From contig NC_060907.1 in the NCBI RefSeq assembly GCF_014805685.1, positions 7,773,992 through 7,837,991 on the forward strand: a DNA stretch of 64,000 bases, given 5' to 3'. Both the position numbers and the translations under genes were made by a program. Each line of letters starts with the position of its first letter. Positions within the stretch are counted from its first letter, which is position 1. This document shows, in pieces, positions 47,230-59,559 of the stretch. The notes beneath the pieces are model-generated. The model saw only the letters and a list, made by a program, of their open reading frames with translations, made no database searches and had not been told where the DNA came from. This DNA comes from Silurus meridionalis. Lineage: Eukaryota; Chordata; Actinopteri; Siluriformes; Siluridae.

Positions 47230-47470
47230 AAAAAACTAAACTTTCTTTTGGCTTCTCCCATTAGGGGTCGCCACAGCAGATCATCCGCATATTTGATTTG
47301 GCACGTTTTACACTGGATGCCCTTCCTAACACAACCCTCCCCATTCATCTGGGCTTGGGACCGGCACTAAGGCTTCTGCAACCCTAATGGCTGGGGTTGG
47401 TTCCCTGACCGGGATCGAACCCGGGCCGCAGCGGTGAGAGCACCGCATCCTAACCACTAGACCACCAGGG
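47230..47470 (-). mobile_element. tRNA-Glu-derived SINE with 20-bp target duplication
   Basis: Same build as 31254-31486. The head is better preserved: minus strand ccctggtggtctagtggtta, a CTC anticodon in gctctcacc, and box B gggttcgatcccgg. The body has ttagtgccggtcccaagccc and the tail ctgtggcgacccctaatggg. The duplications aatgatatttattccgtata (47210-47229) and aatgatatatattccgtata (47471-47490) differ at one base. Confidence 0.92.
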
Positions 47471-47490
47471 AATGATATATATTCCGTATA

Positions 47491-49345
47491 TAGGAGTAAT
47501 ATCTTTGATATTAATGGTGGTCTCCAACACCGAACAACAAAAAACTTACAAGATACAATCTTCCTCGTTGAGAAACATGGCTGTACACAACACAGCATCA
47601 AAATTTATCAAATACAAAAGTCTAAGCAGAATGATTAGCAAATTTAAAAGAAACATTAGATTATCAAATCCAACTTAATTTCATGTACTGCTATTTAATA
47701 GGTTGTGTGTGTGCGAACATTCTTTTTTAATAGGCCGGTTAGATATTATTTTTATTAAGCCAATTCAAAAATATGCATTCTACATATTCAGAATATGTCA
47801 TCTTCTAGGAAACGTGACATTTACTTGCATAAATTGCCTGAAGGGACAAAGAGGATAAAAAAGAAAAATGTGTTTGTTCAAAGCTTTTATATGTACTGAA
47901 GCAGAAACTGGAGAATATCAGGCACATAGGAACGCAAAGCAAACTAAACATGCTTTTATGTGACGGAATTCAGAGGGTAACTCACTAAATACCACTGCTC
48001 TAATTTGCCCTAATTGCCATTTGCTAATCATGTCAATGTTAGCGAAATGTTCCTTGGGCTGCTTATGAACCCATGGCGTTTTAACCACAAACACAATATA
48101 GTTGAAATGTTAAGCGTTCCTTTTAATCCACATTTTCTTTGTTTAGTATAATTCATACAATTTCAGAGGAATTATTACTAGCCAGATCATGTAAAAAGTT
48201 CTGAGGGGACAGCAGTCGTTAGCGGGAGTTAGCATCTCACAGGACTACCTCCATGACACAAAATAATGATCACACTGATTTTTATAATAGTATTTATCTA
48301 TAAATTAATCTACAAAGTTCATTTCAATGAAATGGCTAGCATTATAGAAATGAAGCTGCATTATATCATCCACTTTTTTTTTCTGGTGAATCCCTTTTAA
48401 AAGCCCACTCACATATCTAACTGTGGTAATGAGCTTTAATAATATATGAGCAAAAACACAGTTTCCAATGTAGAGACTTTGTTAGCTAGGTGCTGGCATG
48501 ATTGTGAACACGGATGAATGTTATGCTAGGTTCATACTCCTCATATCATCCTCACAGCTTTCTGATACTTTAGAACATGTCTTCAGAAGTTGCTACTCTT
48601 TATATTACAGCAACACTTCGGTGTTACGAGTAAATATGGCTAAAACTGAAACGTGAAAGCTATCTGGCTAATCAGGTTCCATTGTCTAGAGAGAACAAAC
48701 TCTCTAAACAGTGCTTGATTGACGTCACACCAATCATCATGATCTACTGAAGTGGCCAGTCTGGTGATGTAAAAGAAAACAATGCCTAGTTGATGATTTT
48801 TGTTTTAAAAGCTTCTCTTTTTTTTATTTATTTTTTTATCCTTGCTTTGGAATTCTTCATATATTTTATATACAGTTAATTTCTAAATATTAAACTTTAA
48901 ATAGCTCACCATGTATCATTGATTTCTCACATGTATGATAGTCCACTTTGTCAGCATATTATACAATCAGTTGCAATATTACTGCCACCAGCCATTTAAA
49001 CAAGTAAATATGCGTATAAAAGACATGAATTAAGAAGGTTTTTATAGATTACACATTGAACTAAACATATTTTTAAACTCAAAACACTTGTGCAAAACTG
49101 GTGTTTCAAAATTATTGGCACCCATGTTAATTATACTGCATTCGATTTGGAAATGCATCATATGTGTTCGAACTATGTATATATTGTTTTGTATGGTTTT
49201 TTATTATTATTTGCAATATTGTACATTGTACTGAATACCTATAAACTATAAAAGAACACACACATAGTTGATTAATTAAATTATGTACAACACAAAAACG
49301 TGTTAAACAAGCCATATTTTTTATATTTTAGATTGTCCAAAATAG

Positions 49346-49379
<34 letters not shown>
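47491..49379. other. Unique sequence; (CA)n at 49349-49395
   Basis: The part 47985-48075 (gctctaatttgccctaattg, then ccatttgctaatcatgtcaa) looks like possible conserved regulatory DNA. aaaattattggcacccatg near 49108 resembles a Tc1-like end. No gene. Confidence 0.35.
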
Positions 49380-49396
<17 letters not shown>

Positions 49397-50382
49397 TTAG
49401 CGAGAATTTCTGTTTGATTATTTTTAATAAAAAATCTAAATAAATAGAAAAAAAAATTCAATTGAAATCTTCGACACAACACACATTTATTCAGGACATC
49501 CTTTCTTTACTCAGAAATAAAAAAACAAATTTTTAATGTAAACCTTGGTTTTAATGATGCAAAGTCTCAAATAAGCATCAAAACCTGCCATGAAGTACAC
49601 AATTAACCCTCTGGGGTCAACAAACACCCCTGGGCATTTTGTGGCATTTTCTTTTCCATCATATTGCCAAAACGAACTTAAATTTCTCTTCTTTTTATAT
49701 TTATCATACAGATAGAAGCAATACATCATTCGAATTTGTAATAGGTCTACTTTTATTTATATACACATATTAACAACAAAATGCTGTGGGATTTTTTTTT
49801 TGTATTTAAGAAAACATTCACAACGAAAATAAATAAGTTAGTTATAAGTTATAAGAGGTACAGTTTCTCGGGTATCACCTCATTAACCGTCCGTGTGGAA
49901 ACATAGCAAAGGATTCGTTTGGTGTCCTGATAATTTACACAATTTAAACACCATAATTACATTTAAAAGATTTACAAGAATATTTTGTCTTCTTGCTCTA
50001 TGTTGAGTTTATTTTTACTAATAATGAACATATATTTGCATAAAGCATCCATATTTGTCCATACCCATGTTGATTAAAGTGTTAAAAACCCGAAACGTAT
50101 TATATTAAAGTACATTTAGAAAAGATTAAAATGTGCGATTAGCGATTAATATTATACTAATACTGATATGAATATGATGTGAGGTCCAGTTACCAGCGTG
50201 ACACTAAAATAGGTAGTAGTAATGGCTACTTTTTTCTTAAGTACATGTCAGAGCCCAAACCTCTTTACTTTATCTTGAGTAAAAACGTATAGTCAGTACT
50301 TCAACTTTTACCAGAGTATATTAAAACATGAGTATCTGTACTTCTACTTTAGTAAAGTATATGTGTACTTTTGCCACCTCTG
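49380..50382 (-). mobile_element. Second copy of the Tc1-nested hAT, truncated
   Basis: The complement of the right end (50382 leftward) is cagaggtggcaaaagtacac and runs parallel to 5591-6640. Shared: gcaaaggattcg-adjacent ctatgtttccacacgg, gttaatgaggtgatac, cagtaacttcaact-type gtactt motifs, and acaatacatcattc. The GATA insert of the first copy is absent. The far end is not found near 49380. Confidence 0.8.
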
Positions 50383-50949
50383 CTGCCTGCTTTCAAATAA
50401 GTGTCCAATGACTGATAAATAAATATTTGATTGCTGAATAATGTACTGTCATTGAAGTAGCTGTTTAGTAGAATTATGATTTTGCATACCATTGAATGAG
50501 GGACTGGCTGACACATAATATATTATTATATTTATGATTAACAATCAACTGATTATTCAGTTAGAAACTAGTTGCTATGAATACAGGTGCGTCAGTTGTC
50601 TCCGTATGAATGACTTGTATGTTATTGAGTCAGTGTTGCTGATGTAAAGTTGCACTTCATAACCAAACACCAAGTTACTAAATTAGGATACAATTATAAG
50701 TCATTCACAAACTGTTAAACATTAAACTATTTTTAACTTTAAAACTAAACCTTAATTTGGGAGATCACAGGGAAATGGATGTGAATAATTAATTTGTTAA
50801 GTGGTTGCATATGTCAGATTTATTGTATGACTCGGCCAGTGAAACGCTGTTGCTATCAAACATTGTTTACTTAATCAGCTGAGTCAGTGTAATGACGAAG
50901 GAACAGAATAAATAGGCCAACTGATGGAAGGTTTGCGAAGAAATTTCAT

Positions 50950-51004
<55 letters not shown>

Positions 51005-51764
51005 GTGTATGTTACCTGTATACATGTGGACATTTACATGTATATGTTTCTATGTTAGTTTATCACAGACAGATTCCTCCCTGTGCAAAAGTATTTTGTT
51101 TACTGCTGATGCTGTAAGTATTTATGTTACTTTGTCGTCACTTGTTGAACTCTTGTGGATGAGAAGCCTATATAAGTTCAGGTTCATGTATAATCACCCA
51201 TTATGTGAGCTTCATTTAAGGAGACAGATCACATTTTTTATAGTGCATGGGTGTGTCTCTTTCCCATTTCCTCCCCTCTCATACTAAGATAAGGATCTTA
51301 ACCAGGTGGAGAATGTTCTCCTTTTATCCGGAACAACCCCTAATGTGGCTCATTAGTTGCCTGTTCTTCTTCTCACTACCATGTGAAAGAGAGATGGATG
51401 GACATACAGTAGGGAGAAAGAGAGGAAGGGTGTGTGGGGACATGCAAGCAAGATGAATAATAGAACAGTCTTTTGGGATTCCTACCTACATGAGGACATA
51501 TATAAAAAACACAAGGGGCAATTGTGGGTCATTGTCCCAAGCATATTAGGAAGGTTGAGCTGTGTGTATGTGTGTGTGTATGTGTTTGTGTGTGTGTGAG
51601 AAAGAGAAAGAGAGCACAAGTGAGTGTCTGTAGGGGATTCTCACACCTCATAAGTGTCCCATAGGAGGAGGTGGAGGAACGATTAAGGTTTTGTTTCGAC
51701 AGGTGTAAGAGCCTGTTTTGCATCACTGCACAGCAAATAACTATGTGTGTGTGTGTGAGTGTGT

Positions 51765-51811
<47 letters not shown>

Positions 51812-52224
51812 GGGCAGCATTTGCATGAGCATATTTGTGCTGCTATGTGCTTATCTCTATATTTGCAATAAGGTGAGTGTAATGTTGATCTCATTTTCTC
51901 AGACTTGAAAAATTGTAAATTAGAGTTTATCTGGGAATCAGTTATCACTGTATCACTTTACAACAAACACACACACACACACACATTGATACCTGATAAG
52001 CAGTTTGTGCTTGTTGTTAAATCACACTGAGGAAGCCAGCTTGTTTTATGGACCATCCACGATATTAAATACTAAAACAAATAAAGATAATACAATTAAA
52101 ATTACGATACACAAGAAAAATAAAGCACTTTGGCATATGCTATTGTAAGAAAAGAATCAACGTACGGCTGGTAACTCCATTTCACCTGATTATAAGAATC
52201 CACACTTGCAGAATTTTATACCTA
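50383..52224. other. Unique sequence with CT, GT and CA microsatellites
   Basis: (CT)n at 50950-51001, GT-rich at 51558-51598, (GT)n at 51744-51810, CA at 51966-51986. The 139-codon minus-strand frame at 51529-51948 is built from these repeats. No gene. Confidence 0.5.
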
Positions 52225-52996
52225 CCGTAATTTTTGGACTATAAAGCGCACCCATATATATGCCTGAATTTTACAAATATTTTTATTTTTAACATAAATA
52301 AGCCGCAGGTGTCTACATTAATGTACTTTACACAGGCTATAACGAAAGACACGTTACACACGGTGTAACGGGTGAAATATGTCGCGCTTTCTTTAGGAGC
52401 ATAGCGGTATTTTGGGAATAGCATGCCACTGCATTTTTCCAGTGTTACTGCGTGTGTGTAAGACTGAGGATTATGTCCTTATTATTTTTTGATGCTCATT
52501 TCTAAGTTTCTTTAACTTATCCGTAATGCTGTTGCCAAGAAAAATAAAAAAGGACGAGTTTTGGAAACCTGTCTGTGCTTATATGATTTCTGCTGCAACT
52601 GAGTTAGCGAACGATCCCTTCACCCAGACTCAACGCGCTGCAACGGCTTGTATCTAAACAGTAGCCGACCAAGAAAGTCATTGTTCACTGTCTTCCTCCT
52701 TCCTTTCACAACTATTTCTCTCGGGAGTTTATCTTTTGGCATCGTCGTGCATTTAAAAATCACCCGGTGAAAGCTTTTCTCCCGATGTCGTGCAGCTCAG
52801 AACACAGGTGAGGTGCGTTTTTTTGTTTCCGTTCAGAAATTTCATTGGTCTAATGTTATGTTGCTCAGTTTTTTGGCTTGAAGTTTGTGAAACCGGGAAA
52901 AACCCAGGAAAAATTCATAAATTAGCCGCTTGTTGTTTAAGCCGCGGGGTTCAAAACGTGGGAAAAAAGTAGTGGCTTATAGTCCGAAAAATACGG
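52225..52996 (-). mobile_element. Pogo/Tigger-like transposon derivative (772 bp)
   Basis: Left end ccgtaatttttggact. Right end complement ccgtatttttcggact, 14 of 16 identical, with TA at 52223-52224 and 52997-52998. It shares long blocks with 24563-25240, for example (complemented) gaaggaggaagacagtgaac and cacctgtgttctgagctgca. The catalytic start seen in the other copy is mostly missing. Confidence 0.82.
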
Positions 52997-54004
52997 TATA
53001 TCATTTCAGCCTGTCTGTTTGAAAGATTTATCCACCTGTGCCTAATGTTTTTTCATCAGCATATTAACAGCTGGAAATGTAAACATTAGAAATAATTCCG
53101 ACTCTTAAGAATACTTCTATAAAACAGCATGCTTCTATGGATTCCGACACACCAAGGATAGGAATATTGCTCTTTAATTCAAGACTATATATGTGTGTTT
53201 TACTAGTAACAACCTGTACAAATTTTTTGCTGGGTATAATTTAAGCAGTTTTGCACATTAAACCTGGAAATCCAGAGTCACTGACAATTTTTTGATGAAC
53301 TTTTTAGGAATGAAGAGTCATAGACTAAACTTGCATCTGTTAAGTGAACTGGTACAGAGGTGTACACAAGTTCAGGCACGTGTAAGGATCCGAGATTCAT
53401 GACTTGGTGCTAGCATTACAAAGACTTTACCACTATCATTGATTAATAACAAGTAGGATAAATTATATCAGTCCCTGTAAAATCCCACTTGTGTTTTTAA
53501 TGAAATATTTTTTCCCAGTATTAGTTTCAACATGTTTCTGTCATTGTACTTCAGGCAGGATCCTAGATTATTTAAACAAACTGTATATAGACTGTAAAAC
53601 AAAATAAGGCAAGTAATAAATTGCAACAACCAAATTACCAAACTTCCTATATTCGTTGACCGTTGTGGCTAAGAGCATTTTGTTTTAGTTGGGAAGCTGC
53701 AGAAATGATGACATTGTTACATAATGAGCATAGCAGCTCTCTGATGTTTGTGGAGCATTGTGGGATTTATTTTAGCCAGGAAGCACTGGAAGGTTCACAG
53801 TTCAACCTTTAAATGACTGAATCCTAGATTAGTGTCCTAACTTCTGAACTATGGAGCTGATTAAATTTTATTCTATATCGTGCTTTAACTCTTTAATGAA
53901 TCTGACGGTGGCAACAGTGGCAAACAAAAACTCCCTGAGATGAAATATTGAGCCTTAAGGAAGACCCCAGATTCAAAAGACAACCCATCACCACGGTGAT
54001 GTCC
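52997..54004. other. Unique spacer
   Basis: Nothing recognised. Confidence 0.45.
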
Positions 54005-54275
54005 AATTTTAATTAAATTCAATTCAGTTTTATTTGTAGAGCACTTCAACAACAGACATTGTTAAAAAACAATACCGGTATGAGGAGGAAACCTTGAAAG
54101 TAACCACACTCGAAAAGAAACCCATCCTCATCTGGAATTAAACCACACATGAAAACATTAGATTAAATTAGATTAGATTAGATTAGATTAGATTAGATTA
54201 GATTAGATTAGATTAGATCATTGTGCAAGGTACATGTACAAAGCCAATGAAATGCAGTGAAATGCAGCCTAAAAC
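54005..54275 (-). mobile_element. Repeat-tail fragment and (GATTA)n retroposon tail
   Basis: 54005-54150 is the inverted 3' part of the 37785/56445 family (attcaattcagttttatttg, gaggaggaaaccttgaaag). It is followed by (GATTA)n at 54157-54218 and gcaaggtacatgtacaaagc with caatgaaatgcag, similar to the body beside the GATA run at 5880. Confidence 0.55.
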
Positions 54276-54988
54276 ATGTGAGGGTCATGTGCAGGGTCAT
54301 GTGCAGCATGTTGCATCCAAGAATTCATAAATATTAAACAAATGCTATTTGTGATTCTATAGTGATATGTTTGTTCATGAAACATGAAGTATCTTAATAT
54401 ACTTGTTTTAAGATTGATTTTGAGATCCACCCATATGAACTGTATTTGTCACTGTCAGGATTATACCAAAAGACACCTGGGACTACACTTCCCATCAGCC
54501 ACTGCAGTATGTCACTTGATTTTGGACCTGGTTCAAATTCAAAGATAGTGAGCAACAGTATGTCTTACCTTGTATTATACCAATTGGCTAGGATTTTATT
54601 GTATTTGTGGTGGTTGTTACACAAAACAAGTAATACTTCCTTTGTTCGCAGAATTTTAAGCTCCTGCATAATTTGCTTCTTTGTCTTTTGTATAAACGCA
54701 CTATAAATAATCTATCTGCACTTGCATCCTCTTTATCCATATACTACATGACCATGTCAGCTTGTGACAAAGCACTAGCATTGATACAACAGTAAATAAA
54801 ATATGCTAGCAATAATAGAGTGGGAAATACATTTACTGTAGAACTAGTAGACCGAGTTTTCCAGTATGCAGACAGAACTGTTTGGTTAAGACGGTATTAA
54901 GAATTATGGATGATTCCTATAAAATGTGGTTTGGCAGTTTAAAAATTAGGCACTCAAACAACACACATGACAGTAACAAAGTGGTTGT
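54276..54988. other. Unique spacer
   Basis: Nothing recognised. Confidence 0.45.
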
Positions 54989-55990
54989 CAGTCAGGGCCA
55001 GCAAAGTCTTCTCTGCTGGCCTAAACACTATCAGAAGCACTGACCTACATTTAGCACTTAATTCTAATATTTGTTCCATTAAATTGTGTTCATTTATTCT
55101 CTTAATTTCGTAGTGTTTCTCTTGGCTGCACTGCTTCCAGTAGGTGTATGTGGATGTTAGATTTTTTGTCCAATCAGATTTCAGCCTCTATGTGCTGCCA
55201 TGTCAATCTTAACTGCCCAGGGCCTTCAAAGTCAGTACTGCTGGCCTTTTTACCTTAGTCTCAATAAGAAATAGGTCTGTTTTTCAAACCAATCAGATTT
55301 CAAATTCGCCTCACAGGGCAGCTTGCTGGCCAAGAATAGCATCAGCATTTTACCGTCCTCTGATTGGTTGGTCAGAGGGAAACTGTTACAGCCAAGTTCG
55401 ACTAACAAAACACATCTGTGGCGATCTAAACACATTAATACATCTGAGTTAGACTTTTTTATGCCTATGGAGGAAAAAAATTTATTTGGTCTCGGACATA
55501 CTTAAAATTTTTTTTCAAGAAAAGCTGGACATCGTGAGGAGGTCAGCCAACCCCAAAGCTAGCTAGCTTGTCTCAGCCCAGGAAAGGGTTTGTTCACCAT
55601 TTTCAGACCTGTGAATACGAGCCGTACCACTGGATTATAGCCTCTGAGGAGCGGCGCAAATTATGAGTCTGCATCTCTGGTGAGTAGGTTATATTTTATT
55701 TACATTTTTTAGGTTTTTGGCATGTTATTAGACAAATATTGATTCTGAACTGCTCCAGATGATGTAGGTGGCACAGTTGTGGTTGTAGTGTAGAGGTTTG
55801 GAGTCTTAACTGGGTTTCTTGCTTTAGTAAAATGGTATTCACCCTCCATATGTAAAATGCCTCTCTCTCTGTAATGCCACGTGTTGTTATATTGTGTTTT
55901 TGTATAGCACTGATGGTTTCTATAATTGCGACGTGATAGTGGTGGTATAACGTCGGGTACATCCTCACTGAAGGCCTGCCACTTCAATAA
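54989..55990 (+). pseudogene. hAT transposon remnant with TTF-type zinc-finger domain start
   Basis: At 55522 one frame reads KLDIVRRSANPKAS, a stop, then LVSAQ. With a shift it continues KGFVHHFQTCEYEPYHWIIA and SEERRKL before a stop at about 55665. This resembles the start of the TTF-type zinc-finger region of ZMYM1-like hAT transposases (RP.P..L....KGFVRHFQ...Y..Y.WL..S). The cysteines that should follow are lost. Flanking non-coding parts (cagtcagggccagcaaagtc at 54989; cctcactgaaggcctgcca near 55965) belong to the same element as I remember it. Non-functional. Confidence 0.55.
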
Positions 55991-56289
55991 TTACAGGTAA
56001 TTAAACACAACACCCTGTTTATTTTAAAATGTCATATTATATATTTAATTAACTTAAATGGCATTTTATGATTTTTGTACATTAACATAGCCCAAATCAA
56101 GAACATCCAGATAAAATCTGTCAAATTACTGGACTTCAGAGCACATAACGATGTGTGCAAATACTCTTCATTAACAGAGCAGCATATTTTCTCGACATCA
56201 AACCAGACAACAACACACACAATCGTTCTAATCCATATAGCAAAGTTCCCATCCTAAAATTCAGACTATGATCCAGTTCTGATTTGCAA

Positions 56290-56420
56290 ATGTATGTTAC
56301 ATTTACAGCAGATGCCCTTTTGCAGAGCGATAATTATCAGTTGCAGTTATACCACTATGCAATTGACCTTCAGGCCCCAAATTTAACACCTTGACCACTG
56401 AGCTACCACTTTAAAAGCTC
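56290..56420 (-). mobile_element. SINE fragment, minus strand
   Basis: cagcagatgcccttttgcag (tail) and ccttgaccactgagctacca (box A complement). Confidence 0.6.
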
Positions 56421-56444
56421 TGGCATGGAGAAGCTGGTGTTGGA

Positions 56445-56850
56445 TCTATGATGATCTCAAATGTTGAGCTATTTTATGAGTTGCTCAGTAGCTCCTGGTT
56501 CCATAACCTCAAATGACTGTAAAAGACTGTAGAAAGGACATTAGTCATAATCTCACACTCCGGTGCTCATGTTAGTTCTTACTCTCAGTGTTGTGTATTG
56601 TTTTAAGATTTACGATCACACTCTTAATATCACCCAAATGAGGATGGGTTCCCCGTTTGAGTCTGGTTCCTCTCAAGGTTTCTTCCTCATAACATCTTAG
56701 GGAGTTTTTCCCTGCCATAGTTGCCCAGGCTGCTCATCAGGGATAAATACACATTATTCCCTTTAATTCTTAAGTTCTGTAAAGCTGCTTAGAGACAATG
56801 CCTATTGTAAAAAAGTGCTATAGAAATAATCTCGATTTGAGCTTCCCCTA
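56445..56850 (+). mobile_element. Dispersed repeat ending in 'gctatagaaataat'
   Basis: Parallel to 37785-38220 over its whole length: ctcaaatgttgagctatttt, aggatgggttccccg, ggttcctctcaaggtttctt, gtgctatagaaataatctcg. Confidence 0.7.
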
Positions 56851-56857
56851 GCATAGA

Positions 56858-57305
56858 TACCACTCTGTTTTCTTTTCTGTATCCTTTTGAATTTCATGTT
56901 CCAATCTCTACTCTTTCTTTCCATCCTGAGCACACAACATATCTACCCTTCTCTTCTCCATCATATCAGCTATCTCTCTCCCTTTACGTCATAGTACCAA
57001 CATTTAAAGAACCTCCACTCTCCTACACTGCTCCTTATCCTGCCGTCTCTGTAGATGTCTTCCTCCTCTCCTCCTTTGGCCAACAGTAGCCTATTTCCAC
57101 CCTGTTGGCTAACGATACCTGTGGCGGTCATTGCTAACCCGGGCCTCGACCGATCCAGTATGAATTTTTGGTTCATGATCCGCATATTTAATTTGCTTTC
57201 TTTTTTTTACGTTGGATGCCCTTCCAAACGCAACCCTCACCATTTATCCGGGCTTGGGACCGGCACTAAGAGTGCACTGGCTTGTGCAACCCTAATGGCT
57301 AAGTT
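56858..57305 (-). pseudogene. RTE-like LINE 5' fragment, minus strand
   Basis: Minus strand, from 57305: a non-coding leader with gtgccggtcccaagcccgg and ggaagggcatccaacgta, then ctggatcggtcgaggcccgg, gccaacagggtggaaatagg, and the start of the endonuclease part. There, the frame with REIADMMEKRRVDMLCAQ fits the N-terminal start of the apurinic endonuclease domain (..GRE..DMMERRKVD.LC.QE). The usual Q-E is replaced by Q-D in this copy. Frames are broken and the piece stops about 40 codons into the domain. The leader 57172-57295 is homologous to the body of the tRNA-Glu SINEs. Confidence 0.75.
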
Positions 57306-57407
57306 ACTCTATGAATCACCAGTGTGAATTAAAAGAAGTTTTCAAATTTTATGTTGTAATATTAAAAGATTGGGATTTATAGGGTTAAAACACTGACCTT
57401 ATCAATA

Positions 57408-57610
57408 ACCTCGCTCAGTGGTTAAGATGTTGGAGTTCTGATAGGTCATGAGTTCAAATCCCAGCATCATTAAGTTGCCACTGCTCGACCCTTGGGCAAG
57501 CTATTTATTTACCTCTCAACTGTTCAGTTTATACATGAAATAACTGTCTATATAACTAAGCTTCTTTGGATAAGGGCTTCTGCAAAATGGCATGAAGATA
57601 AAAGTTGTAT
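57408..57610 (+). mobile_element. tRNA-derived SINE, full layout
   Basis: gctcagtggttaagatgttg (box A), catgagttcaaatcccagc (box B), cattaagttgccactgctcg (body), cttctttggataagggcttc and tgcaaaatggcatgaa (V-SINE/L2-like tail). The most complete copy of this family in the window. Confidence 0.82.
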
Positions 57611-58089
57611 AGTTTGCATTCGAAAATGCATATAGTTTTTGGTCCAGACTTACAGGTCTGATCCTAATCTACAGAGTACACTTTAATCTTGTAAATGAAG
57701 ACTGCTTATAATCCTGATCTTGTATTAATTCATAATAGAGTACAGTTCTGATACTAATATGCAGAGGTAAAATTCCTAGATAGACTCAAACTGGCAACAC
57801 AAACCACTCTTTGCCTTATGAGCAGCCTGAAGCATAACAAATATCAAACACATCTGCATGTTCGAGGTGATTTATGACAAGGAAAATTCCTTGCCTAGTT
57901 GATCATATAACGTAATCTCGATTATACCAGAATTTACTGTTTAAAGCATGAAATCTAAATGGAAGTAGAGCTGCATTTTGAAGCATAAGACTGCCACAGG
58001 AATCTTCATGTGGCAGGTGTGGAACTGTTGCTCCTCCTTATGGAAGGATGTGGTAACTGCATAACTCTATTACAATGTGTATTTTTAAG

Positions 58090-58143
<54 letters not shown>

Positions 58144-58539
58144 ATCGTTGATGAAGGAGAAAAAAACAAACCTGCTTTTTTGTCCTCTCAGACTATTTGT
58201 CTGATTCCTTTCATTTCCTACATGCTCTCAATGTCCTGTTTTTATCTCTGTCAGTATTCCCGCACTCTCTTCCAATATTCATTTTGTGTTCCCCTTGCCT
58301 CCCTACAGTACCTCTCTCATTCTTTTCCTGCATTTCTTGCACTCAGCATGCTCTTTCTTATATTTATTTATTTTTTTGGCTTCAGCTTTTATTGTATTTC
58401 ATTTTTTATTTTTTTCTACACTCCTGTCTTTTTGTTGTTCTCCTGCCTCAGATTTTTTTCCTCATCTCTTCCCTTTACACCTTCTTTTTCCATCACAGAA
58501 AAGAAGAGGTGAAATAAAGGAATCCCTGCAATGCTCCTT
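57611..58539. other. Unique sequence with (GA)n at 58090-58142
   Basis: The frames of 85-145 codons at 58075-58543 come from the GA tract and a T/C-rich stretch. No domain. Confidence 0.5.
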
Positions 58540-59470
58540 ATAAGACCTTGGCACTTTTGAAAAGCCAAAATGTCAAACTGAGGAATCTCAGGAGGTTCCG
58601 CGGGGGTGTAAAAAGGGGGGTAAAAGTGAGACTAAGAGTCCATCTAGAAGACACGACGTCGACTAAATGGCACCTCTTCTGGGACGTGAGGGTGAAAGAG
58701 GTGATTGACATTTATAGACAGACTGCTCAGACTGCTTATAATAAAGTACATGAAATTTAACTCTGATCTTTCCAATGTGAAGGAAGTCTAGCGTTACTTA
58801 AAGCAGTGCATGGGAATTAGGAAGGCTTTTGGGAGGACACCTGATTTCACTTATTATTTGACATATTTAAATTCATTGTGATCTAAAATCCATAGATGGG
58901 TGTAAGGCTAAACAATTTCTGAGCAGGTTGATCATAACACAAAAGGCAAACACAAAACATGAGCTGATTTCTGAACTGCTGCAAACATCAGTGTTAAGCC
59001 AGTACAAAAGCTTCATTAAAATGCTCCTTAAAAACGACCTTGAGCGGGGCTCATGGATATAAGTGCCTCCCTCTCTCTGTCTCCGTGTGTGCATGCCCCC
59101 AGCCTTTTATAGCCATGAATGCTTGTCTAGCCAGCCAGACCTCAATAAAAAAGCCCTCAGTTGAATTTGTCTTATGAGACAGATGATACTGATCGACTCG
59201 TGCACAAAAGCTCTGGGTCTTAGTGAAAAAAAAAATGCTGCGAGAGGCAAAGAGGCAATGGATCTGATAGCATGAAGAAGGACAAGCACAAAGAGTGTGG
59301 CGTCCAATAGATCATAAGTTTGTGTCATAAGAAAGGGCCGAGTCGTCATGGGAATAAAAGCTCTACACATACACACTGCATTTGTGATCGAGCAACTCTT
59401 GCTCATCCTTTTCGTCTCATGTATGATAGACAACATTCCCTGGAGTTTGCGATTCTCCAGCTCCCCTCCT
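58540..59470. other. Candidate conserved non-coding DNA
   Basis: 58545-58760 (aggttccgcgggggtg, acacgacgtcgactaaatgg, gaggtgattgacatttatag) and 59100-59460 (cccatgaatgc-type wording, gagacagatgatactgatcg) are complex and repeat-free. Open frames without domains occur on both strands. Confidence 0.3.
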
Positions 59471-59559
59471 TATACTGTTTAGAGCACTGATTGCTTTGAA
59501 TCAATGATTTATCAGTAATCATTTATTGCACTGATCTCATGATTTAGATAAGGATTTCA

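Noticed and set aside
51529..51948. 139-codon minus-strand frame
   Set aside because: Mostly Thr-His translation of GT/CA microsatellites.
58075..58543. Overlapping frames of 85-145 codons with hydrophobic stretches
   Set aside because: They arise from a GA tract followed by a T/C-rich stretch. Three frames are open together, which argues against real coding.
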